Positions 1 to 5,708 of a DNA stretch of 21,634 nucleotides are shown here, one piece after another; positions within the stretch are counted from its first letter, which is position 1; every line of letters begins with the position of its first letter. A program made the position numbers and the translations under genes. The stretch is from Lachnospiraceae bacterium UBA3692 (GTDB taxonomy: Bacteria > Bacillota > Clostridia > Lachnospirales > Lachnospiraceae). The DNA lies in NCBI GenBank assembly GCA_002372815.1, contig DFIR01000005.1, positions 16,286 to 37,919 of the forward strand. The letters run 5' to 3'. The notes below the pieces were generated by a model, which made no database searches, was not told the DNA's origin, and worked only from the letters and a program-made list of their open reading frames with translations.

Positions 1-812
1 GACTTCATACCAACGAGACGGTTCTCAACGAGGTCAGCAAGACCGATACCGTTCTCGCCGCCGAGCTTGTTGAGGGCGCGGATGATGTCGGCGACCTTCA
101 TTTTCTCGCCGTTCAGGGCGACCGGGACACCTGCCTCGAAGGAGATGGAGACGTAGGTGATCTCATCGGGCGCCTTCATGGGCGTCTTGGAGAGGACCAG
201 CAGGTGGTCGTAGTTCGGCGCGTTTGCGGGATCCTCGAGCTCGAGGCCCTCGTGGCTGATGTGCCAGAGGTTGCGGTCGCGGCTGTAGCTGGAATCCGCG
301 CTGAAAGGCAGGTCGATGCCGTGCGCCTTGCAGAAGTCGATCTCGGACTGCCGGGAATCCATGGTCCACTTGTCATCGCGCCAGGCGGCGACGATCTTCA
401 GGTCGGGAGCGAGGGCCTTGATGCCGAGCTCGAAGCGGATCTGGTCGTTGCCCTTGCCGGTCGCGCCGTGGCAGATCGTGGTCGCGCCTTCCTTGCGGGC
501 GATCTCGACGAGCTTCTTGGCGATCAGAGGACGGGCCATGGAGGTGCCGAGGAGATACTTGTTCTCATAGACGGCGTGCGCCTGGATGCAGGGGACGATG
601 TAGTCCTCCGCGAACTCGTCGCAGACGTCGAGGATATAGAGCTTGGAGGCGCCGCAGTACTTCGCGCGCTCTTCCAGGTGATCGAGCTCCTCTTCCTGGC
701 CGCAGTCGATGCAGACGCAGATGACTTCGTAGTCGTAGTTTTCCTTGAGCCACGGGATGATGGCTGTGGTATCGAGACCGCCGGAGTAGGCGAGGATGAC
801 TTTTTCTTTCAT
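1..812 (-). CDS. argG: Argininosuccinate synthase, 3' end cut off by window edge
   Basis: This enzyme joins citrulline and aspartate using ATP, the penultimate step of arginine synthesis, in the cytosol. The first 270 codons are visible; bacterial ArgG is usually about 400 residues, so roughly the last third lies outside the window. Residues 8-16 read AYSGGLDTT, the PP-loop ATP-binding signature. Residues 116-128 read GATGKGNDQIRFE, the conserved citrulline/aspartate-site block. The ATG at 812 is preceded by AGAAAGG (reverse complement of 821-827) with about 8 nt of spacing, and no in-frame start further upstream fits the family. The gene is divergent from the GNAT-argJ unit and shares a 350-bp AT-rich control region with it. 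A promoter and ArgR-like boxes are listed separately. Identity is near certain from the motifs. Confidence 0.97.
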   Translation of the reverse strand, partial: MKEKVILAYSGGLDTTAIIPWLKENYDYEVICVCIDCGQEEELDHLEERAKYCGASKLYILDVCDEFAEDYIVPCIQAHAVYENKYLLGTSMARPLIAKKLVEIARKEGATTICHGATGKGNDQIRFELGIKALAPDLKIVAAWRDDKWTMDSRQSEIDFCKAHGIDLPFSADSSYSRDRNLWHISHEGLELEDPANAPNYDHLLVLSKTPMKAPDEITYVSISFEAGVPVALNGEKMKVADIIRALNKLGGENGIGLADLVENRLVGMK

Positions 813-865
813 GACGGGTACCTTTCTTGAATAGGATGATGTTTTCGGGTGCTGCCGCAGCAGCT

Positions 866-998
866 TGCTAAAATATACACCAGCCGCCACGCAAATGCAA
901 GCATAAAAATACACAGATAATGAATATATATAGGTACAAAAGCTGATAAAATACACAATTATTTGTATAATATGCAGAAAAGCTTGCATAAATATCCG
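866..998. promoter_or_regulatory. Cluster of ArgR (ARG) box-like operators
   Basis: Against the pattern TGNATWWWWATNCA, the best matches are 900-913 (AGCATAAAAATACA, 13 of 14) and 985-998 (TGCATAAATATCCG, 13 of 14). Weaker matches are 866-879 (TGCTAAAATATACA, 12 of 14) and 921-934 (TGAATATATATAGG, 12 of 14). The box at 866-879 covers the argG -10 element and the one at 900-913 abuts its -35. ArgR hexamers are known to bind pairs of such boxes and repress arginine genes when arginine is high. AT-rich DNA gives chance partial matches, so individual boxes are uncertain; the cluster at a known arginine gene is the stronger argument. Confidence 0.55.
872..900 (-). promoter_or_regulatory. Predicted sigma-A promoter of argG
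   Basis: On the minus strand, TTGCAT (complement of 895-900) and TATATT (complement of 872-877) are separated by exactly 17 bp. Each hexamer is close to consensus. Transcription should start near 865, giving an untranslated leader of about 52 nt before the ATG at 812. ArgR-like boxes overlap both hexamers, which suits repression by arginine. Confidence 0.65.
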
Positions 999-1060
999 GC
1001 TGGGGATAGAATGTGCATCAGAATGCCGGATCAGACGCGGTCAACGCGCCCTGCGGCGTC

Positions 1061-1090
1061 TTGACGGAAAAGCGTCCCATATGATATTAA
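1061..1090 (+). promoter_or_regulatory. Possible promoter for the GNAT-argJ unit
   Basis: TTGACG at 1061-1066 is a strong -35 match. It is followed by GATATT at 1083-1088 (16-bp spacer) or TATTAA at 1085-1090 (18-bp spacer). The -10 element is weak either way. Transcription would start about 70 nt before the GNAT ATG. Confidence 0.35.
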
Positions 1091-1163
1091 AACGTGGGAG
1101 AAAAAGCCGTACTATGATACATAGGAAGTAATAAGAAGGATTCAGAAGCAAAAGAGGAATAGT

Positions 1164-1646
1164 ATGGAGGAGATCACGATCCGGGCCATGCGTCCGGAGG
1201 ACTATGACAGTGTCCACGCGCTGTGGATGACGATCCGGGGGTTCGGGATCCGGAGCATCGATGATTCGCGGGAGGAGATCGAACGTTTTCTCGTGCGGAA
1301 TCCGATGACGAGCGCGGTGGCGGTCGACGGAGCGGACGGCGGTGCTGACGAAAAGATCATCGGCGCCATCCTCTGCGGGCACGACGGACGGCAGGGCTGT
1401 TTCTACCATGTGTGTGTGGAGAAGCCTTACAGGCGGCGCGGGATCGGCACGAAGATGGCGGCCTTCTGTATGGAAGCGCTCCGCAGGGAGAAGATCAATA
1501 AAATCGCGCTGATCGCCTTCACGAAAAATGACGCGGGCAACGCGTTCTGGAAGCAGATCGGCTGGACCTTTCGGGGAGACTGCAACTACTACGAGTTCCC
1601 GCTGAACAGGGAGAACATCACGCGCTTTGTGGATGCGAGCGACTGA
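1164..1646 (+). CDS. GNAT-family N-acetyltransferase
   Basis: This is a 160-residue single-domain protein of the Gcn5-related N-acetyltransferase fold, which transfers acetyl from acetyl-CoA to an amine. The acetyl-CoA pyrophosphate loop (motif A) is visible around residues 91-98 as RRRGIGTK, after the beta-strand FYHVCVEKPY. The C-terminal part, with NDAGNAFWKQIGW, is the usual motif B region. The ATG follows AGAGGA with good spacing. It lies 75 bp upstream of argJ in the same direction, so a role in arginine metabolism, for example as an extra N-acetylglutamate synthase or as a protein acetylase, is conceivable. It lacks the amino-acid-kinase-like domain of classical ArgA, and nothing in the sequence fixes the substrate. 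Confidence 0.88.
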   Translation: MEEITIRAMRPEDYDSVHALWMTIRGFGIRSIDDSREEIERFLVRNPMTSAVAVDGADGGADEKIIGAILCGHDGRQGCFYHVCVEKPYRRRGIGTKMAAFCMEALRREKINKIALIAFTKNDAGNAFWKQIGWTFRGDCNYYEFPLNRENITRFVDASD

Positions 1647-1721
1647 CCGCGCGGCGGACCGCCGGGGAGCGGCCGGTGAAACAGGCAGATATTTCATACA
1701 TATATTATAAGGAGAGAGACG

Positions 1722-2978
1722 ATGCAGGAGAGCATGGCACAGGGGTGCGGTTGCAAGGTCATTTCCGGCGGTGTGACGGCCGCCGCAGGGTTTCAGGCGG
1801 CGAGTGCCGCAGCCGGGATCAAATATCAGGGACGCACGGACATGGCGATGATCTACAGTGAGCGCCCCTGCACGATCGCGGGGACTTTCACGCGCAATGT
1901 CGTGAAGGCGGCCCCGGTGCTCTGGGACAGGGACATGGTGCAGAGCGGCAAGACTGCGCACGCGGTGGTCGTCAACGCGGGCATCGCCAATGCGTGCACC
2001 GGCAGACAGGGACTGGATTACTGCAGGGAGACCGCGGAAGCGGCTGCGGAAGTGCTGCAGATCCCGGCGGACAGCGTGCTCGTCGGATCGACCGGCGTCA
2101 TCGGCTACCAGCTCCCGATGGACCGGATCACGGCCGGCGTGAAGATGCTGGCAGCCGCCCTCGCTGACAGCGAGGAGGCGGGGACCGCCGCCGCGAAGGC
2201 GATCATGACGACCGATACGCACAAGAAGGAGTGCGCCGTGCAGTTCGACCTGGACGGCACGACCGTGACGGTCGGCGGCATGAGCAAGGGCTCCGGCATG
2301 ATCCATCCGAATATGTGCACGATGCTCGCCTACGTGACGACCGATGCCGCCGTCGCGCAGCCCCTTCTGCAGAAGGCGGTCAGCGCGATCGTCGACGAGA
2401 CCTTCAACATGATCTCCGTGGACGGCGACACGTCCACGAACGACACCCTCCTGGTCCTGGCCAACGGGGCCTCCGGCGCGCCTGCGATCACGGAGGAAGG
2501 CGCGGCCTATGAAGCCCTGAAGGGCGCCCTGCTGTTCGTCTGCAGGACCCTGGCCATGGAGATGGCGGGCGACGGTGAAGGCGCCACCAAGCTGATCGAG
2601 TCCCGCGTCAAGGGCGCGGACACGCTTGAGAACGCCCGGATCCTCGCAAAGGCCGTGATCACCTCCAGCCTCACAAAGGCGGCGGTCTTCGGCGGCGACG
2701 CCAACTGGGGACGCGTGCTCTGCGCGCTGGGCTACAGCGGGGCGCAGTTTGATCCGGAGCATGTGGATCTTTATTTTTCCACGTCGTGCGGGGAGCCGCT
2801 CCTGATCTTCACGAACGGGAGCGCCGCGGATTACCGCGAGGAGGACGCCGCGGCTATCCTGACGGCTTCGAAGGTCATCATCACCTGCGACATGCACATG
2901 GGAGATGCGGAGGCGACGGCCTGGGGCTGCGACCTCACCTACGACTATGTGAAGATCAACGCGGACTATCGGAGCTGA
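1722..2978 (+). CDS. argJ: Bifunctional glutamate/ornithine N-acetyltransferase
   Basis: ArgJ moves the acetyl group from N-acetylornithine to glutamate, recycling it; many versions can also use acetyl-CoA to make N-acetylglutamate. The protein is 418 residues, the normal length. The self-cleavage site is visible in KGSGMIHPNM-C-T-ML at residues 189-202. Thr200 is the residue that becomes the N-terminal nucleophile of the beta chain. The residue before it is Cys199, where Ala is commonest. The C-terminus YVKINADYRS matches the canonical family ending, so the gene is complete. The start ATG follows AAGGAGAG (near 1708-1715). Upstream is the GNAT gene; downstream the expected argB is displaced by a three-gene choline block. 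ArgJ makes a separate ArgE deacetylase unnecessary. Confidence 0.97.
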   Translation: MQESMAQGCGCKVISGGVTAAAGFQAASAAAGIKYQGRTDMAMIYSERPCTIAGTFTRNVVKAAPVLWDRDMVQSGKTAHAVVVNAGIANACTGRQGLDYCRETAEAAAEVLQIPADSVLVGSTGVIGYQLPMDRITAGVKMLAAALADSEEAGTAAAKAIMTTDTHKKECAVQFDLDGTTVTVGGMSKGSGMIHPNMCTMLAYVTTDAAVAQPLLQKAVSAIVDETFNMISVDGDTSTNDTLLVLANGASGAPAITEEGAAYEALKGALLFVCRTLAMEMAGDGEGATKLIESRVKGADTLENARILAKAVITSSLTKAAVFGGDANWGRVLCALGYSGAQFDPEHVDLYFSTSCGEPLLIFTNGSAADYREEDAAAILTASKVIITCDMHMGDAEATAWGCDLTYDYVKINADYRS

Positions 2979-2987
2979 GGCTTCGGA

Positions 2988-3016
2988 GCTGCGGCGCGGG
3001 ATTACCCCGTGGCAGC
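2988..3016 (+). other. Hairpin after argJ, weak terminator candidate
   Basis: GCTGC (2988-2992) pairs with GCAGC (3012-3016), and the GC-rich interior (GCGGG against CCCCGTG) adds further pairs with one wobble. It sits just after the argJ stop. No real T-run follows, so it is at best an imperfect intrinsic terminator; it may only be an mRNA 3' end structure. Confidence 0.25.
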
Positions 3017-3032
3017 AGGGTAGAATTTCCTG

Positions 3033-3061
3033 TATACAAACAAAGTTCATAGTGCTACAAT
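3033..3061 (+). promoter_or_regulatory. Predicted promoter of the choline (lic-type) block
   Basis: TATACA at 3033-3038 and TACAAT at 3056-3061 are 17 bp apart. The -10 matches consensus at five of six positions and the -35 at four of six. The site lies in the AT-rich gap between argJ and the fusion gene, so the lic block probably has its own transcript, starting near 3068. Confidence 0.5.
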
Positions 3062-3069
3062 ACCAGTAT

Positions 3070-3107
3070 GTTCATGAAAATATATTTTTCCAATTTGGTG
3101 AACGTTC
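3070..3107. promoter_or_regulatory. Palindromes between lic promoter and gene, possible operator
   Basis: Just downstream of the predicted start point lie a near-perfect AT-rich palindrome (GAAAATATATTTTTC, 3076-3090), a perfect 8-bp palindrome GAACGTTC (3100-3107), and a spaced pair GTTCA (3070-3074) / TGAAC (3099-3103). Such dyads are typical operator geometry. The next gene begins with a winged-helix domain, so autoregulation is a reasonable guess but is not shown. Confidence 0.3.
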
Positions 3108-3128
3108 CGCATTGAACAGGAGGACGGC

Positions 3129-4928
3129 TTGAACATACGGGAAAAGGAGCTGCTGATCAGCATTGCGGAGCACCCATTCTCAAACCAGCGGGAACTGGCA
3201 CAGAGAACCGGGTGCTCTTTGGGTATCATCAACAGACTGCTGCGGGAACTGACGGAGAAGGGATATCTGGACCGGGACGCGAAGCTCACGGAGCTCGCGT
3301 CGGAGGCGCTGGAGAGCGCGCGCCCGCAGAGGGCGGTGATCCTGGCCGCCGGCTACGGCATGCGGATGGTGCCGATCAATACGGAGACGCCCAAGGGACT
3401 CCTGACGGTCCGCGGGGAGACGCTGTGCGAGCGCCTGATCCGGCAGCTGCAGGAGGCCGGCGTCAGGGAGATCCACATGGTCGTCGGGTTCATGAAGGAG
3501 CAGTACGAGTTCCTGATGGACCGGTACGGCGTGGACCTGATCGTCAACCGGGACTACGCCGGCGGCAACAACCTGCTCTCCATCGAGAAGGCCGCCCGGT
3601 ATCTGGAGAACTGCTACGTCCTGCCCTGCGACATCTGGTGCGCGGAGAATCCTTTCCGCGGCAGGGAGCTGTACCCGTGGTACATGGTGACGGACGAGAA
3701 GGACCGGCGGAGCCATTTCCGGACCACCAGGAAGATGGAACTCGCGGAAACGTCGAGAGGAGAGGCCGGCGACCGGATGACCGGGATCGCCTATCTGACG
3801 GGGAATGTCGCCGGCGCGGTGCGTGAGCGGCTGCAGATCTCCGCGGGGCAGGCCCGGTACAGAGGGAGCACCTGGGAGGAGGCGGTCCTGGAGCAGGAGG
3901 CACTGCGGAAAGGCTTCGCCGTCCGGGTGATGCGGGACAGCCTGTTCAGCGAGATCAACACCTATGAGGAGCTCCGGGAGCTGGACAGCGGCAGCGCGCA
4001 GCTCCGCACGGACGCGATCCGGGTCATCTGCGGCGTGCTGGACGCGGAGCCGTCGGAGATCCACGACATCCGGGTGCTGAAGAAAGGGATGACGAACAGG
4101 TCCTTCCTTTTCTCCTGCAGGGACGGGCGATACATCATGCGGATCCCCGGGGAGGGGACGGAGCAGATGATCAACCGGCGGCAGGAGGCGGAAGCCTACC
4201 GTCTGGCGGCGCAGGAGGGTTTCTGCGAGGAAGTCCTCTACCTGAACCCGGACAACGGCTACAAGATCACCCGCTACGAACCGGACGCGCGGGTGTGCGA
4301 TGCCGCCGTGGAGAGCGACCTGGAGGCCTGCATGGCCGTCCTGCGGGACCTGCACGGGAGGCGGCTGCACGTCGGCCACACCTTCGACATCTTCGGGCAG
4401 ATGCAGTTCTACGAGAACCTGCGCGGCGGCGCGCCGAGCGTCTACCGGGATTACGCGGAGACCAAGGCGCACGTCCGCTCGCTGAAGCCCTACATCGAGG
4501 CCTTCGCGGAGGAGCAGGTGCTGACGCATATCGACGCGGTGCCGGACAACTTCCTCTTCGTTCCGGACCGGAACGCGTTCGGGGACGGGCGCTCGAAGGT
4601 CCTGCTGATCGACTGGGAGTACGCCGGCATGCAGGACCCGCACACGGACCTGGCGATGTTCTGCATCTATGCCATGTATGACCGCACACAGGTGGACCGC
4701 CTGATCGAGATCTATTTCCAGGGTCCGCCGCCGGAGGAGACGCGGGTGAAGATCTATGCGCTGATCGCGGCCTGCGGCCTGCTGTGGAGCAACTGGTGTG
4801 AGTACAAGCGGATGCTGGGCGTGGAATTCGGCGCCTACTCCTTGGCGCAGTACCGGTACGCGAAGGACTACTACCGGATCGTGCGCGCCTCGGAGGCGTG
4901 GAGAGCATTTACAGAATCAGGAAGGTGA
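3129..4928 (+). CDS. Fusion: winged helix, cytidylyltransferase and choline kinase (LicC-LicA type)
   Basis: A 599-residue protein with three domains. Residues 1-60 form a MarR/winged-helix-like DNA-binding region (helix-turn-helix around 18-45). Residues 67-285 form a nucleotidyltransferase: LAAGYGMRM at 72-80 is the nucleotide loop, TPKGLL at 87-92 carries the signature Lys, and PCDIW at 166-170 the metal-binding Asp. Residues 295-599 form a LicA/aminoglycoside-phosphotransferase kinase: KKGMTNRSFLF at 318-328, catalytic HIDAVPDN at 467-474, and metal-binding IDWEY at 494-498. Known LicA phosphorylates choline and LicC makes CDP-choline, so one chain may do both steps. The TTG start at 3129 has AGGAGG at 3118-3123, 5 nt upstream; no better ATG exists. 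The exact substrate (choline, ethanolamine or similar) is inferred from the choline-type neighbours. Confidence 0.85.
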   Translation: MNIREKELLISIAEHPFSNQRELAQRTGCSLGIINRLLRELTEKGYLDRDAKLTELASEALESARPQRAVILAAGYGMRMVPINTETPKGLLTVRGETLCERLIRQLQEAGVREIHMVVGFMKEQYEFLMDRYGVDLIVNRDYAGGNNLLSIEKAARYLENCYVLPCDIWCAENPFRGRELYPWYMVTDEKDRRSHFRTTRKMELAETSRGEAGDRMTGIAYLTGNVAGAVRERLQISAGQARYRGSTWEEAVLEQEALRKGFAVRVMRDSLFSEINTYEELRELDSGSAQLRTDAIRVICGVLDAEPSEIHDIRVLKKGMTNRSFLFSCRDGRYIMRIPGEGTEQMINRRQEAEAYRLAAQEGFCEEVLYLNPDNGYKITRYEPDARVCDAAVESDLEACMAVLRDLHGRRLHVGHTFDIFGQMQFYENLRGGAPSVYRDYAETKAHVRSLKPYIEAFAEEQVLTHIDAVPDNFLFVPDRNAFGDGRSKVLLIDWEYAGMQDPHTDLAMFCIYAMYDRTQVDRLIEIYFQGPPPEETRVKIYALIAACGLLWSNWCEYKRMLGVEFGAYSLAQYRYAKDYYRIVRASEAWRAFTESGR

Positions 4929-4942
4929 AAAAGGACAGCATC

Positions 4943-5680
4943 ATGCACTTCATAAATAGAGCCATTCTGATGGCGGCCGGCAGAGGCGAGAGGCTCATGC
5001 CCCTGACCGGCGAGATCCCGAAACCGCTGATCCCCGTGCACGGGACGCCGATGATCGAGTCGATGATCGGGGCGCTCGGCCGGCAGGGGATCACGGAGAT
5101 CCACGTCGTTGTCGGCTACATGGCGGACCGCTTCGCCTATCTTGAGGACAAGTATCCGGGCGTCCGGCTCATCCCGAACCCGCTGTACGACCGCTGCAAC
5201 AATATTTCTTCGCTCTATGCGGCGAGAGAGTACCTGGAGGACGTCCTGATCGCGGACGCGGACCAGCTGGTCCGGGACGACAGCGCCCTGGCTCCCGCCT
5301 TCGAGCGGTCCGGCTACAATGCCGTGCGCTGCACAGGTCCCACCCGCGAGTGGCTGATGCAGACGGATGCGGAGGGCATCGTCACCTCCTGCAGCCGCAC
5401 GGGCGGGACGGAGGGCTGGCAGCTCTACAGTATCTCCCGCTGGAGCGCGGCGGACGGGGCGCGGCTCCGCGCGAGGCTGGAGGAAGCCTTCGCCGACGAG
5501 AACCGGAGGAACCTGTACTGGGACGACGTGCCGATGTTCCTGTATCCCGGCGATTTCCGGCTGGGGGTCCGGGAGATGGACACCGCGGCGGTGACGGAGA
5601 TCGACGACCTTCACGAGCTGGCAGCGGAGGACCCTTCCTACAGGGACCTGCTGGCGGAGAGATACGGGATCCGGATCTGA
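4943..5680 (+). CDS. licC: LicC-like CTP:phosphocholine cytidylyltransferase
   Basis: A 245-residue nucleotidyltransferase predicted to activate phosphocholine with CTP to give CDP-choline. Near the N-terminus LMAAGRGERLMPLTGEIPKPL contains the G-x-G-x-R nucleotide loop and the signature Lys. ADADQL carries the metal-binding Asp, and NLYWDDVP near the C-terminus resembles the DLYWDN segment I recall for pneumococcal LicC. The ATG at 4943 is chosen because AAGGA (4931-4935) lies 7 nt upstream. An in-frame ATG at 4898 would overlap the previous gene by 31 nt and lacks a site. It follows the fusion gene by 14 nt and is surely co-transcribed. It is a second cytidylyltransferase in the same operon; the nucleotide-sugar pyrophosphorylase family is the main alternative. 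Confidence 0.8.
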   Translation: MHFINRAILMAAGRGERLMPLTGEIPKPLIPVHGTPMIESMIGALGRQGITEIHVVVGYMADRFAYLEDKYPGVRLIPNPLYDRCNNISSLYAAREYLEDVLIADADQLVRDDSALAPAFERSGYNAVRCTGPTREWLMQTDAEGIVTSCSRTGGTEGWQLYSISRWSAADGARLRARLEEAFADENRRNLYWDDVPMFLYPGDFRLGVREMDTAAVTEIDDLHELAAEDPSYRDLLAERYGIRI

Positions 5681-5708
5681 GGTCTTACTGCGAAGAGAGG
5701 TCTGGCTG

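Larger units (their letters stand above)
813..1163. other. Divergent intergenic control region, argG / GNAT-argJ
   Basis: This 351-bp stretch has no credible gene. Its middle (about 865-1000) is very AT-rich compared with the flanking genes. It contains a sigma-A-like promoter reading toward argG, a likely promoter toward the GNAT gene, and several sites matching the ArgR box pattern TGNATWWWWATNCA. A small GC-rich hairpin (GCTGC at 851-855, GCAGC at 860-864) would lie at the extreme 5' end of the argG transcript. Confidence 0.75.

Noticed and set aside
1679..1721. ArgR box directly upstream of argJ
   Set aside because: The AT-rich stretch before the argJ ribosome site does not match the box pattern well enough; the GNAT-argJ unit is more likely controlled from the divergent region.
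1041..3050. Long minus-strand ORF of 669 codons opposite GNAT and argJ
   Set aside because: It is antisense to two clear genes, rich in Arg, His and Pro as expected of a GC-rich shadow frame, and has no recognisable domain or ribosome site.
3180..4643. Minus-strand ORF of 487 codons opposite the lic fusion gene
   Set aside because: Antisense shadow of a well-supported gene; composition is skewed and no motif is present.
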